A stretch of DNA of 64,000 nucleotides from contig DATKAN010000034.1 in NCBI GenBank assembly GCA_035498035.1, forward strand, positions 1-64,000, given 5' to 3'. A program made the position numbers and the translations under genes. Positions 26,432 to 35,941 of the stretch are shown here, in pieces (the first letter of the stretch is position 1; the number at the start of each line of letters is the position of its first letter). The DNA is from Nitrospiria bacterium (GTDB lineage Bacteria > Nitrospirota > Nitrospiria > JACQBZ01). The notes beneath the pieces are model-generated. The model was not told the origin of the DNA and did no database searches. It was given only the letters and a program-made list of their open reading frames with translations.

Positions 26432-27484
26432 TCACTCCAGACCGTCCCGGATTTTTTTGTCCTCCCCGCGTTCGATCCTCAGCCGTCGGAGTTCGTTGAA
26501 AAGCTCCCGCTCCTTGGGGCTCAACCGATCCGGAACCATGATGCGTAGCTTGTAGTATAAATCGCCCATGCCCTCTCCCTGCGGCTTGGCCAGCCCTTTC
26601 TCCCTCAATCGAAGGCGCTGCCCCGATTGGCTGCCCGGAGGAACTTTCAAAAGAACCTTGTGATCCAATGTGGGAACGTTGATTTGGGCGCCCAGGGCCG
26701 CCTCATCCGTCCAGACGGGAAGGTCGGCTTCCAGATCGTACCCGTTGAGACGGAACAGACGGTGGGGAAGAACCTTGACCGCAAGGTACAGGTCCCCCGC
26801 CGGGGCGCCCTGCGCTCCTTTATCCCCCAGGCCGGCGAGTCGGATCTTCGAGCCTTCTTTAACGCCCTTGGGAATTTTAACGCGGACCTCCCGTTGTGTC
26901 CGGATCTGACCCCGTCCCCCGCAGGTTCCGCACGGCTGCGCGGAGGTGACGACCTGCCGCTTCCCCTGGCTGTAGGAAGAGGTCATGATCATCCCGCGGC
27001 CCTGGCATGTCGGGCAGGTTTCGGCCACGGAGAGATTCAACAATTTACGGGAGCCCCGATGGAGTTCTTCCAGGGACAATTCGATTTCCGATTGGAGATC
27101 CGCGCCCGGATGAGGACCCGCGGCGAACGGGCCGGTCTCGAATCCGGCCATCCGGTCTCCGAAAAACGTTGTAAAGAAATCACCGAGGTCGAAATTCTCG
27201 GTCGACCACTCGTATCCGGGGCGCGCGTATTGCCGCGCGTAATCGCGGTCCCGTTGAATCTGCTCCCAGTTTGAGCCGAGATCGTCATACTTCCGGCGCT
27301 TTTCGGAATCGCCGAGCACTTCATAGGCCTCATTGATCTCTTTAAAGCGCTCCTCGGCGGACTTGTTTCCCGGGTTAAGATCCGGATGGAATTCCCGGGC
27401 CAACTTCCGGTAGGCCTTCTTGATCTCGGACTCGGAGGCATTCTTGGCGATGCCCAGGATCTTATAGTAATCTTTATATTCCAT
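26432..27484 (-). CDS. DnaJ-type co-chaperone with reduced zinc finger
   Basis: 350-residue J-domain protein. The J domain (1-70) has the HPD motif at residues 33-35. A Gly/Phe-rich linker follows. The central region has only two CxxCxGxG motifs (CPTCQGRG and CGTCGGRG, about residues 155 and 185), half of the four found in canonical DnaJ. Two C-terminal beta domains with DLPVWTDEAALGA and LRLREKGL complete it. It is thus between DnaJ and the zinc-less CbpA. It lies 26 nt after the cytochrome b gene on the same strand and just before an hspR-like gene. No dnaK or grpE is in the window. Confidence 0.88.
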   Translation of the reverse strand: MEYKDYYKILGIAKNASESEIKKAYRKLAREFHPDLNPGNKSAEERFKEINEAYEVLGDSEKRRKYDDLGSNWEQIQRDRDYARQYARPGYEWSTENFDLGDFFTTFFGDRMAGFETGPFAAGPHPGADLQSEIELSLEELHRGSRKLLNLSVAETCPTCQGRGMIMTSSYSQGKRQVVTSAQPCGTCGGRGQIRTQREVRVKIPKGVKEGSKIRLAGLGDKGAQGAPAGDLYLAVKVLPHRLFRLNGYDLEADLPVWTDEAALGAQINVPTLDHKVLLKVPPGSQSGQRLRLREKGLAKPQGEGMGDLYYKLRIMVPDRLSPKERELFNELRRLRIERGEDKKIRDGLE

Positions 27485-27510
27485 CGAATGATTCGCGGGA
27501 GACCCGCGGT

Positions 27511-28869
27511 TTATTTGAGACTCAGCATATATCGCGTCAGATCGTCAAGTTCCGACGGAGACAAGGGAAAGGCCGGCATGATCGATCCCGGCGACACGGC
27601 TTGGGGATCCTTGAAATGACGGGTCAGCCAGTCCCGGTCCCGGGCTTTTCCCTCGTAGGAGAGGTCCGGCCCCACCGCCCCCCCCGATCCGTGAATGCGG
27701 TGACAGCCGTCGCATTGCAGTTTGGCGTACAGCTCCTGGCCTCTCACCACCGCGGGTTCGGTGATCGGGAGGGAGTAGATTTCCTGCAGCGAAACGGTCA
27801 TCAGGCCGAACACTCCGACCAGGAATAAAACTCCGACGAGTATCGCCGTCAGCCGGCGAACCGGATTGCGCGCCGGGTTACGATCGATGAACGGCAGGAA
27901 CATCAGGATCCCGTAAAAAATCGCGGGCAGAATCCAGGTGGCCAGGGGCTCGAGCGGGCCGTGAACGTATTTGAGCCCCTGATAGTAGAACAAAAAGTAC
28001 CATTCCGGAATCGGCTTGAAGCTCGTGTCGGACGGGTTGGCCTTGTCGGCCAAGGGAAAGGGCAGGTAGATCGCCAGGGCCACCACGATCAGAAAGACCC
28101 CGCCCATCACGACGGCATCCATGAAGACCTGCCTCGGATAGAACGGCTCACCCGCGGTGCGGCGTCTCCGTTCGGTCCGGGCGGCGGCCCCCTTCGCGGC
28201 GGCCCTCCGCTCTTCGAACATGCCGGCCGGACCGACCCGTCTTAAAATAAACAGGTGAAGGGCAATCAGGCCGAGCGTCAGGAGGGGCAGGAATAGGATG
28301 TGCAGGGCAAAAAAACGCGTCAGGGTGAGGGCGCCCAGGTGATCCCCGCCCCGGATGATCCGAACCAGGGCGTCCCCGATCCACGGCACCGTTCCGACCA
28401 TGTTGATCCCGATCTGGGTGGCCCAGTACGCCTTCTGATCCCAAGGCAGGAGGTAGCCGCTGAAGGCGAACGCAAGCGTCAGAAGGAACAACACGACGCC
28501 GACCATCCACATCACTTCCCGGGGAGGCTTGTAGGCCCCGTACAGATAGACCTGCAGCATGTGGAGCCCGATCGCCACGACCATGGCGCTGGCTCCCCAA
28601 TGATGCAGTCCTCTCACGAAAGCCCCGAAGGTCACCGACGACATGATGAACTGTATGCTGTCGTAGGCGTGGTCCGGGGTCGGCGCATAATATATCGCCA
28701 GAAACATCCCGGTCAGGAGTTGAAGTGAGAAAAGAAACAGGGTGGCGCTTCCGAAGACATACACCCAGCTGGTCCCGCCGGGTATCGGCTCGTTGAGAAG
28801 CATTTCCCCGATGGGCCCGAGCCGCAGCCGCCGGTCCAACCACTGATAGACGGCTCGAAACATCGTCAC
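27511..28869 (-). CDS. cytochrome b (b6-like) fused to a C-terminal cytochrome c domain
   Basis: 452-residue quinol oxidase core subunit. The N-terminal half has the four haem b His residues in two helices (LHHWGASAMVVAIGLHML and LHILFLPLLTLGLIALHL); 14 residues separate the second pair, as in b6. The middle contains PEWYFLF (PEWY quinol-site motif), corresponding to subunit IV. The C-terminal 80 residues form a monohaem cytochrome c domain (CDGCH at about 390, with a Met ligand candidate in PGSIMPAFPLS). It works with the Rieske protein whose gene overlaps by 4 nt upstream. No separate cytochrome c1 or f is nearby, so the fused haem probably takes that role. Confidence 0.93.
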   Translation of the reverse strand: MTMFRAVYQWLDRRLRLGPIGEMLLNEPIPGGTSWVYVFGSATLFLFSLQLLTGMFLAIYYAPTPDHAYDSIQFIMSSVTFGAFVRGLHHWGASAMVVAIGLHMLQVYLYGAYKPPREVMWMVGVVLFLLTLAFAFSGYLLPWDQKAYWATQIGINMVGTVPWIGDALVRIIRGGDHLGALTLTRFFALHILFLPLLTLGLIALHLFILRRVGPAGMFEERRAAAKGAAARTERRRRTAGEPFYPRQVFMDAVVMGGVFLIVVALAIYLPFPLADKANPSDTSFKPIPEWYFLFYYQGLKYVHGPLEPLATWILPAIFYGILMFLPFIDRNPARNPVRRLTAILVGVLFLVGVFGLMTVSLQEIYSLPITEPAVVRGQELYAKLQCDGCHRIHGSGGAVGPDLSYEGKARDRDWLTRHFKDPQAVSPGSIMPAFPLSPSELDDLTRYMLSLK

Positions 28870-29360
28870 AACTCGATTTGCTGGGGAGTGCCGGCCTTGA
28901 ATTCTTTATAGATGACGAACAGGCGGTCGTTCTCCACCTTGACGGGGAGGCGATCCAAAGGACGCGGGGCCGGGCCGGCGATGACTTTTCCGTTCACGTC
29001 GAATATGCTTCCGTGGCATGGACACTTGAAGGTTTGATCGCCGGTATCCCAATGGTACCCGCATCCGAGGTGGGTGCAAAGGGGGGAAAAAACCGTGACC
29101 GCCCCGTCGGGCTGTCGCACCGCCCAGACCGATTTGGTCGCGGTGGTCTTCAGCCATCCGTCGTCGAGCGTCACGACATAGGAGAGTTCCCGTGGCACCC
29201 CGACCGCCAACTCGTCCGGGCTGCCGGCCTCGGCCCATCCCTGAACCCGCCGGTGAAAGGCCGGGGAGATCACATAGCCGACCAGAGGGATCGCAAGGAT
29301 CGACCCGATCAAACCCATGATGGATCCCGTTATGCGAACGAGGAATGTCCGACGCTCCAT
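28866..29360 (-). CDS. Rieske iron-sulfur protein of the b/c complex
   Basis: 164-residue membrane-anchored Rieske protein. ERRTFLV followed by a hydrophobic helix (residues 3-32) is a Tat-type anchor. The cluster ligands are in CTHLGCGYHW and CPCHGSIFD. It transfers electrons from quinol to the cytochrome c domain. The stop codon overlaps the start of the cytochrome b gene (ATGA), so the two are translated together. Confidence 0.95.
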   Translation of the reverse strand: MERRTFLVRITGSIMGLIGSILAIPLVGYVISPAFHRRVQGWAEAGSPDELAVGVPRELSYVVTLDDGWLKTTATKSVWAVRQPDGAVTVFSPLCTHLGCGYHWDTGDQTFKCPCHGSIFDVNGKVIAGPAPRPLDRLPVKVENDRLFVIYKEFKAGTPQQIEL

Positions 29361-29452
29361 CCCTGTAATCTCATGATGAGTGAACGAGAAGTAGTGTAAC
29401 CCCTCGGCCGGCGGAAATCAAGAACGGCTGATGAAGACTATCGAAACCGGAT

Positions 29453-30604
29453 CTACCGAACCGCGATGATCTCCTCGGCAATCCGGTCCCAAAGACGAAG
29501 GCCTTTGGACGAAAGCCGGACACGCGGAGGATCCAGGACTATCAACTCGTCCAGGCTCCATTTTTCCAGGGTTTGTTGAAGGCGTCCGGAGTCGGTCGAT
29601 GGATACCGTCTCCGGATCTCATCCAGACGGATCCCGTCCGTTTTTCTCAGCCCGAAAATCAACGCCTCCCGGAACGCCAGGTCCGGGCCGATCGACTCGG
29701 ATTCCTCGATCGCGTCGCCGCCCTTCTCAATGTCCCGAATGTAGTCGCCGATATTCTCCAGCTTGGAAAAACGGCGCCCCCCCATGTAGGAGTGGGCGCC
29801 GGGACCGAGGCCGAGGTACTCCTGCTGACCCCAGTACCCCAGATTATGGCGACAGGCATAACCGGGCCGAGCGTAGTTCGATACCTCGTAGTGACGGTAG
29901 CCCGCGCCGGCCAACTTCGCCCGCGTCCACTCGTCAAAGCGGATCTGCCGATCCTCGTCGGGCAACACCAGAAGACCGCGGTCATAATCCGCACCGAACC
30001 GTGTCCCCTCCTCGATGGTCAGGGCGTAGGCTGAAAGGTGCTCCGGGCCGAGGCCGATTGCCTCGTCCAAGGTCCGGTTCCAATCTTCAAGACGCTGGCC
30101 CGGAAGCGCATACATAAAGTCAAGATTCACGTTTTCGAATCCGGCCGCCCGCGCGCTTCCGTAGGCCTCCCTCGCAACACGCGAGGTGTGCGCGCGCCCG
30201 AGCCAGGCCAGCTCCTGATCGTGAAAGGACTGCACCCCGAGGCTCAGCCGGTTGACTCCTCCCGCCCTCAGGGCCGTTAATTTTTCCCGATCGACGGTCC
30301 CGGGATTGGCCTCCACGGTCATTTCGAGGGCTCCTCCAAAATAAAAATGACGGCGTGCATGATCCAAGACATCCAGGATCTGATCCGCATGAAATATGGA
30401 CGGCGTCCCGCCCCCCATGTACACAGTGGCGATACGGCGTCCACGAATTTCGGGCCGGTCTCCGTACCGCGCGATCTCCTTTTTTAAGGCCGTAAGAAAA
30501 CGAAGGCTCTGTGGCTTGTCGTAGCGGATCGAGTTGAAGGCGCAATAATGGCACTTGCTCCAGCAGTATGGAAAATGGAGGTAGAGGGAAAGGGGATCGT
30601 TCAT
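29453..30604 (-). CDS. hemW: HemW-like radical SAM protein
   Basis: 383-residue radical SAM enzyme related to coproporphyrinogen III oxidase but of the shorter haem-chaperone (HemW) type. The 4Fe-4S Cys residues are at positions 14, 18 and 21 (CWSKCHYC), GGGTPS follows at about 62, and the C-terminal HemN-like domain is present. The ATG at 30604 is chosen because it gives the typical N-terminus; a TTG six codons upstream is possible. No SD exists; a TTGCTT-17-TATACT promoter ends six nucleotides before the ATG, so a leaderless mRNA is predicted. It may serve the neighbouring cytochrome complex. Confidence 0.92.
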   Translation of the reverse strand: MNDPLSLYLHFPYCWSKCHYCAFNSIRYDKPQSLRFLTALKKEIARYGDRPEIRGRRIATVYMGGGTPSIFHADQILDVLDHARRHFYFGGALEMTVEANPGTVDREKLTALRAGGVNRLSLGVQSFHDQELAWLGRAHTSRVAREAYGSARAAGFENVNLDFMYALPGQRLEDWNRTLDEAIGLGPEHLSAYALTIEEGTRFGADYDRGLLVLPDEDRQIRFDEWTRAKLAGAGYRHYEVSNYARPGYACRHNLGYWGQQEYLGLGPGAHSYMGGRRFSKLENIGDYIRDIEKGGDAIEESESIGPDLAFREALIFGLRKTDGIRLDEIRRRYPSTDSGRLQQTLEKWSLDELIVLDPPRVRLSSKGLRLWDRIAEEIIAVR

Positions 30605-30610
30605 GAAGTC

Positions 30611-30639
30611 AGTATACAACAACCGGGCGGGTCAAGCAA
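30611..30639 (-). promoter_or_regulatory. promoter of hemW, leaderless arrangement
   Basis: Leftward -35 TTGCTT (30634-30639), 17 nt, -10 TATACT (30611-30616), then 6 nt to the ATG at 30604. Confidence 0.5.
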
Positions 30640-30673
30640 AAGAGAATCCGGCTTTCCGGACCTTCGAGCGGAT

Positions 30674-32536
30674 TTAGTCGTGCGGCGGACGCGTCCGCGG
30701 CGAGACCTTGAATTGCGCGATGATCGCCCTCAACTCTTCTCCGGTGATCGTTTCTTTTTCTAGCAGCACCGAGGCCGCGTGGCGCAGGAGACCCTGCTGC
30801 TCCACCAGAATCTTCCGGACACGGGCGTACTGCTCGTCGATAATCCGGCGGATCTCGTCATCGATTTCCCGCGAGGTCTCATCGCTGTAATCCCCCGGCA
30901 ATGAAGGCTGCCCGGTTTGGAGAAAAAGCGGCTGACGTTCCATGTCGAAGGTCACCTGCCCCAATTTTTCGCTCATGCCGTAGGTCTTCACCATGCTTTT
31001 GGCGATCTGGGTGGCTTTGAGAAGATCGTCCTGGGCCCCGGTCGAAACTTCATGGTAGACGACTTCTTCGGCGATCCGGCCGCCCAGCAACACGGCGATC
31101 TTGTTCTCCAGCTCCGATTTGGTCATCAAAAAGCGTTCCTCCGTGGGCAGCTGGAGGGTATATCCCAGTGCGGCGATCCCGCGAGGGATGATCGAGACCT
31201 TCTGGACCGAATCCGTCCCCGGGATCGAGAGCGTCACCAGGGCGTGCCCCACCTCGTGATGCGCAACCCGCTCTCGTTCGGCTTTATTGAGGACCCGGTT
31301 CTTTTTCTCCAACCCGGCGATGACCCGCTCCACCGCCTCCTGCAGCTCGGGAAGACCCACTGTGTCTTTTTTCCGCCTCACCGCGAGGAGCGCCGCCTCG
31401 TTGACGATGTTCGCCAGATCGGCCCCCACGAATCCGGGGGTCATGGAAGCAATCACTTCAAGGTCGGCGGCGGATTCCAGCGGGACATTCCGCGCGTGGA
31501 TCTTTAGGATCGCCAATCGGCCGTTCTTGTCCGGCCGATCCACCAATACATGGCGGTCGAAACGACCCGCGCGCAGCAGGGCCGGATCCAGGATCTCCGG
31601 CCGGTTCGTCGCGGCCATCAGAATGACCCCCACGCGAGGGTCAAACCCGTCCATCTCGGACAGAAGCTGGTTCAAGGTCTGCTCCCGTTCCTCATGCGCC
31701 ATGGGGCCGATCCCGCGGGCCTTGCCCAGCGCATCGAGCTCGTCGATGAAAATGATGCAGGGGGCCTTCTCCTTGGCCTGCGTAAACAAATCCCGAACGC
31801 GCGCGGCGCCGACGCCCACGAACAATTCGACAAACTCCGAACCGCTGATCGAAAAGAAAGTCACCCCGGCTTCACCGGCCACGGCGCGCGCCAGCAGCGT
31901 CTTGCCGGTTCCCGGAGGCCCCACCAGCAGGATGCCTTTTGGAATCTTTCCGCCCAGGCGGCCGAATTTTTCGGGGGTCTTTAGGAACTCGATCACCTCC
32001 TGCAATTCAATCTTGGCCTCGTCCACGCCGGCCACATCGTTGAACGTGACCTTGACCTCCTTTTCCATGTAGATCTTGGCCTTGCTCTGACCGACCGTCA
32101 TAAATCCGCCCTGACCCTGACCCAGCCGTCTCATGAGGAAGAGCCAGACCCCGAAGAAAAGCGCGATCGGGACGATCCAGGACAGCAACTGCTTCAAAAA
32201 GGTGCTTTCGATCACGCCGACCACCTTGACATGGCCGGCCATAAGATCCCGGACCAGTTCGGGGTCCTCGACACGCACCGTGTCGAAGACCCGGCCCTTG
32301 GCTTCCCCCCCGACCTCGGGTTTCATTTGGCCATGAATGACGACCGAGGCGATCGAGACCTCGGCCACCTTGCCGGCGGCCACCGCGTCCTTAAACTCGC
32401 TGTAGGAAATTTCGGTCGGGTTGAAAATGGGGGCCACAAAGAGCTGAAAAAGGGTCAGAAGCCACAGGGCCACCACGATATACCAGATTGAAAATTTCCA
32501 ACGTTTGGTATCCATCTCGGGTATCTTGCTCGGCAT
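30674..32536 (-). CDS. ftsH: ATP-dependent zinc metalloprotease FtsH
   Basis: 620-residue membrane AAA+ protease. Two membrane segments (about 12-32 and 115-135) flank a periplasmic domain; the AAA domain has Walker A GPPGTGKT and [12 protein letters not shown], and the peptidase domain has the zinc motif HEVGH (about residue 430). It removes damaged membrane proteins and some regulators. The ATG at 32536 has GGGAGG about 14 nt upstream; an internal ATG seven codons later is a weaker choice. A TTGACA-type promoter is seen at 32582-32610. Confidence 0.96.
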   Translation of the reverse strand: MPSKIPEMDTKRWKFSIWYIVVALWLLTLFQLFVAPIFNPTEISYSEFKDAVAAGKVAEVSIASVVIHGQMKPEVGGEAKGRVFDTVRVEDPELVRDLMAGHVKVVGVIESTFLKQLLSWIVPIALFFGVWLFLMRRLGQGQGGFMTVGQSKAKIYMEKEVKVTFNDVAGVDEAKIELQEVIEFLKTPEKFGRLGGKIPKGILLVGPPGTGKTLLARAVAGEAGVTFFSISGSEFVELFVGVGAARVRDLFTQAKEKAPCIIFIDELDALGKARGIGPMAHEEREQTLNQLLSEMDGFDPRVGVILMAATNRPEILDPALLRAGRFDRHVLVDRPDKNGRLAILKIHARNVPLESAADLEVIASMTPGFVGADLANIVNEAALLAVRRKKDTVGLPELQEAVERVIAGLEKKNRVLNKAERERVAHHEVGHALVTLSIPGTDSVQKVSIIPRGIAALGYTLQLPTEERFLMTKSELENKIAVLLGGRIAEEVVYHEVSTGAQDDLLKATQIAKSMVKTYGMSEKLGQVTFDMERQPLFLQTGQPSLPGDYSDETSREIDDEIRRIIDEQYARVRKILVEQQGLLRHAASVLLEKETITGEELRAIIAQFKVSPRTRPPHD

Positions 32537-32581
32537 GGGGGTGTTTCAGGCCTCCCGGCCCTTCGACGTTCTTTGTTCTCA

Positions 32582-32610
32582 AGTTAGCAGGTCGGCGGTC
32601 TCGCTGTCAA
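32582..32610 (-). promoter_or_regulatory. possible promoter of ftsH
   Basis: Leftward -35 TTGACA (32605-32610), 17 nt, -10 CTAACT (32582-32587); with 18 nt the -10 would be TAACTT. The -35 is perfect, the -10 only fair. Confidence 0.4.
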
Positions 32611-32646
32611 TGCACGGAGGCCTCGGATTAAAAGCGGTCCCGCGGA

Positions 32647-34533
32647 TCACCGGCTCAGGTGGTACGGAACGCTCGTGACCACCACGTCCTTATGGAACAG
32701 CAGCGCGCCCTTGAGCAGGAGCGCGGTTTGGTTGTGGAGCAGGTGATGCCACCACCGCCGAGGGACAAACTCGGGAAGAACGACGAAGACGAAGCCGTCG
32801 CCCTGCTCCTTTTGGACCCGGTCGATATAATCCAGCAACGGACCGGTCACCGAACGATACGGCGAGTCGAGGATCACCAGATCGATTCCCGGATTCCAGC
32901 GCTTCCACATCGATTCCATCCGTTCCACCGCGGACGCATCGGTGTTGACATAGACGGCCCGGACCTTCGTCGAGATGGATCGGGCAAATTCCAGGGCCGT
33001 CAGTACCGGCTGCGTGATCCCGGAAATGGGGACCAGCACGGTATGAACGACAAGCCGAGGGGGCTCCGTCGGGCGCACGCTCAGCTGACGCTCGACCAGC
33101 TGATAGTGGAAGCGAATGCGACGAAACATCGAGACCAACACCGGAATGATCACCAGCACCACCCACGCCCCATGGATGAACTTGGTCATCGCGATCACGA
33201 TCAGGACGGTTCCGGTCGCGAGCGCCCCGAAGCCGTTGACCGCGGCCCGCCATCGCCATCCCGGGTCCCGACGCCGAAACCACCGGACCAGCATCCCCAG
33301 CTGCGACAACGTGAACGCGAGAAACACCCCCACCGCATACAGGGGAATCAGGGCGTGGGTGTCGGCGCCAAAGAGAATCAGCAGCACGGCCGCCATTCCT
33401 CCGAGAAGAAGTATCCCGTTGGAGAAAACGAGGCGATCGCCCAGATGGGCCAGCTGCTGGGGCAGAAAGCGATCCTGGCCGAGCAACGAGGCCAGGCGGG
33501 GAAACCCGGTGAAGCTGGTATTGGCCGCGAGCAACAGGATGATCGCGGTCGTCACCTGGACGAAATGGTACTCGAGGGGGGATCCGAGAACCGCCCGGCT
33601 GAGTTGGGAGAGAACGGTCTCCTCCGGACGCGGACGGATTCCGTAGTCGAGCGCCAGAAAGGTGACGCCCAGGAACAGCGTTCCCAGCGTCGCCCCCAGC
33701 AGGATCAGGGTTCTTCCGGCATTCCGGGTCGGAGGATCACGAAAAGCGGGAACGGCGTTCGCAATCGCTTCCACCCCGGTCAGCGCCACGCTCCCGGAGG
33801 AGAACGCCCGGAGAATCACCCACCAGCCCACGGCCGACGCCGCTTCGGAGGGAATGACGGGGGCGACGAGATCGGTCACGGTCCGCCCGTGCCGGATCAG
33901 CTCGAGTACGCCGCTTCCGACGACCCAAACGACGCTGAAGATGAAAAAGTAGGTCGGCAGCGAGAAATAGGCACCCGCTTCCCGGACGCCCCGCAGGTTT
34001 CCGAGCGTGATCAACAACACGAATGCGAGCGCCATCGTCACGCGATGTTCATATAGGCCCGGATAGGCCGAGACGATCGCGGCCACCCCCGCCGCCACGC
34101 TCACCGCCACGGTCAAGACGTAATCGACGACCAGGGCCGCGGCCGCGATCAGCGCGGGGTGGAGCCCCAGGTTCTCCCGGGCCACGTTGTAAGCTCCGCC
34201 GCCCGCGGGATAGGCGTGAACGGTCTGATAGTACGAGGTGAGAACGATCATGAGGAGGAGGGCGATCACGACCGCGATGGGCGCCCCGAAGGACACGGCG
34301 GCCGCCTCCACTCCGAAAAGAACCAGCAACATCTCCTCCGTCGCATACGCGATCGAGGAGATCGCATCCGACGCAAAGGCCCCCAGCCCCACGAGAACCG
34401 ATACGCGTTCTCTTTTGGCATGGATGCTTCGGAGCGGATGGCCGACCAGAAAACGCTTGAAGCGGGTCAGCGGAGTTTCCCGGGAAGGCGGATACGGCAT
34501 TCTTGGATCGAACGAATGGGGCATTCGGCTCAT
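32647..34533 (-). CDS. APC-superfamily permease, KimA-like potassium transporter
   Basis: 628-residue membrane protein with about 12 transmembrane helices and a C-terminal cytoplasmic domain of roughly 150 residues with a USP-like beta-alpha pattern. LVGLGAFASDAISSIAYATE and AYPAGGGAYNVA are typical of KimA (YdaO), a proton-coupled high-affinity K+ importer. The ATG at 34533 has GGAGGGGTGGG upstream and is preferred over a TTG at 34596 that abuts the previous stop codon. In Bacillus, kimA is controlled by a c-di-AMP riboswitch; here the gene follows an MFS gene after 63 nt and no riboswitch space exists. An amino-acid permease is the alternative. Confidence 0.8.
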   Translation of the reverse strand: MSRMPHSFDPRMPYPPSRETPLTRFKRFLVGHPLRSIHAKRERVSVLVGLGAFASDAISSIAYATEEMLLVLFGVEAAAVSFGAPIAVVIALLLMIVLTSYYQTVHAYPAGGGAYNVARENLGLHPALIAAAALVVDYVLTVAVSVAAGVAAIVSAYPGLYEHRVTMALAFVLLITLGNLRGVREAGAYFSLPTYFFIFSVVWVVGSGVLELIRHGRTVTDLVAPVIPSEAASAVGWWVILRAFSSGSVALTGVEAIANAVPAFRDPPTRNAGRTLILLGATLGTLFLGVTFLALDYGIRPRPEETVLSQLSRAVLGSPLEYHFVQVTTAIILLLAANTSFTGFPRLASLLGQDRFLPQQLAHLGDRLVFSNGILLLGGMAAVLLILFGADTHALIPLYAVGVFLAFTLSQLGMLVRWFRRRDPGWRWRAAVNGFGALATGTVLIVIAMTKFIHGAWVVLVIIPVLVSMFRRIRFHYQLVERQLSVRPTEPPRLVVHTVLVPISGITQPVLTALEFARSISTKVRAVYVNTDASAVERMESMWKRWNPGIDLVILDSPYRSVTGPLLDYIDRVQKEQGDGFVFVVLPEFVPRRWWHHLLHNQTALLLKGALLFHKDVVVTSVPYHLSR

Positions 34534-34596
34534 CGGCTCCCACCCCTCCTGCTCCGTCGTTCTGAAATATCCCGTCTTCCATTGTTCAAAACCCAA

Positions 34597-35877
34597 TCAA
34601 ACGGGTTCATCATATACAACCCCCAGCCAGAGGAGACTTCCCAAAAAGGCCGCGGCGGCCGCCACGGCCAAGGCCGCCGGCCACCCCCACGCCTCGCCGA
34701 TCATCGGGGTCAGCGTCGGCGAAAGGGTCCCGCCCAAATTGGCCCCCATGTTCATCAGGCCGGACAGGGCCCCGGAATGCCTGTGGGACAGATCGATCGT
34801 GCTGGCCCAATACGCGCCCACCGTTGAATAAAGGATCCCGGCGCCGAGCGAAAGCAGGACGATCGCGATGTAAGGATCCCGGGCCATGGCCCCGGCGAAA
34901 ATCAACAACCCGGTCAGGAGCATCCCGGCACCTCCGACGCCGGCCCGCCCTTTTCGTCGGCCGTACTTCTGCGTCAGCGCGTCGCTCACCCACCCGCCCA
35001 AGGGGCAGAAGAGGGCCATGGCGATGAATGGTCCGCTGGCCCAAAACGACCCTTGCAGAACCGTGAAATGACGCACATTCACCAAATAAAGAAAAAACCA
35101 GGAAAGATAAATATAGGCGATATAACCCAGCATCGTATAGCTGAGCGTGAGAAACCAGACCGATCGAATTTTTAACAAGGCGGCCATGGAGGGCTTGGAG
35201 GAAGAAGGGGTTTGAGATTCTCCGGCGCTCCGGGTGATCCAGTCCAACTCCCGCTGATCGACCCCGGGATGCTCACGAGGATGGTCCCGGGAAAAAAGAT
35301 ACCACCCCGCCGCGACGAGCAGGCCGATGCAGCCGGTCACGTAAAAGGCCGTTTTCCATCCGTACCGGATCATCAGCCAGGCGACCAGGGGCGGCGTCAC
35401 GGCCGAGCCCAACCCGATCCCCCCGATTGATACCCCCATGCCCAAGCCCCGTTCGGAAGGCGCCAACCAGTTCGCCACGGTTCGATTGAAATTCGGAAGG
35501 GCCGCCGCTTCGCCGACCCCGATGAGAAACCGGATCAGGAGCAAGGAACCCAAGACGCCGAGCCATGCGCTGAAAAACAGACGATCGGCCTCGGCCGTCA
35601 GTACGGTGAAAAGAGACCACCAGAACACGGCCAAGGTCAAAACGCTCCGGGCCCCCCATTTATCGCCCAGCCAGCCTCCCGGGATTTGAAAAAGGGCGTA
35701 TCCCAGGACAAAGGACGAGAAAACGGCGCCCATCTGGACGGAGGACAGACCGAACACCGGCATCAGCTCTTTTCCCGCGACCGAGATGTTGACACGGTCC
35801 ATATAGGTGACCACGCTGATCAGAAAGAGCAACCCAAGAATCTGCCAGCGGACGCGACTTCGCCTATTTTCCACCAT
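34597..35877 (-). CDS. MFS transporter, anion:cation symporter (ACS) type
   Basis: 426-residue major facilitator with 12 predicted membrane segments. The N-terminal YMDRVNISVAGKELMPVFGLS and GYALFQIPGGWLGDKWGAR are characteristic of the ACS family, which moves organic acids such as hexuronates, glucarate or phthalate with protons. The substrate cannot be read from sequence. ATG at 35877; a TTGACA-18-TAGAAT promoter lies 35 nt upstream. It shares the transcript with the KimA-like gene. Confidence 0.88.
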   Translation of the reverse strand: MVENRRSRVRWQILGLLFLISVVTYMDRVNISVAGKELMPVFGLSSVQMGAVFSSFVLGYALFQIPGGWLGDKWGARSVLTLAVFWWSLFTVLTAEADRLFFSAWLGVLGSLLLIRFLIGVGEAAALPNFNRTVANWLAPSERGLGMGVSIGGIGLGSAVTPPLVAWLMIRYGWKTAFYVTGCIGLLVAAGWYLFSRDHPREHPGVDQRELDWITRSAGESQTPSSSKPSMAALLKIRSVWFLTLSYTMLGYIAYIYLSWFFLYLVNVRHFTVLQGSFWASGPFIAMALFCPLGGWVSDALTQKYGRRKGRAGVGGAGMLLTGLLIFAGAMARDPYIAIVLLSLGAGILYSTVGAYWASTIDLSHRHSGALSGLMNMGANLGGTLSPTLTPMIGEAWGWPAALAVAAAAAFLGSLLWLGVVYDEPV

Positions 35878-35911
35878 TCCGTTGTATCGTCACCAGGTTA
35901 AACAGACCGTT

Positions 35912-35941
35912 ATTCTATCCAACACGGTCCGGTCCTGTCAA
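35912..35941 (-). promoter_or_regulatory. promoter of the MFS-KimA unit
   Basis: Leftward -35 TTGACA (35936-35941), 18 nt, -10 TAGAAT (35912-35917). The sequence from the -35 to the -10 resembles that of the ankyrin gene promoter (38411-38440), including an identical TGTTGGATAGAAT at the -10 end. Confidence 0.65.

Noticed and set aside
32659-34056. 465-codon plus-strand frame opposite the KimA-like gene
   Set aside because: Composition is dominated by Arg, Gln, His and Gly, with no domain, and it mirrors a strongly conserved membrane protein on the other strand.
34534-34596. c-di-AMP (ydaO) riboswitch before the KimA-like gene
   Set aside because: Only 63 nt separate the preferred ATG from the previous stop codon, and no conserved riboswitch motif is present; the gene is inside an operon.
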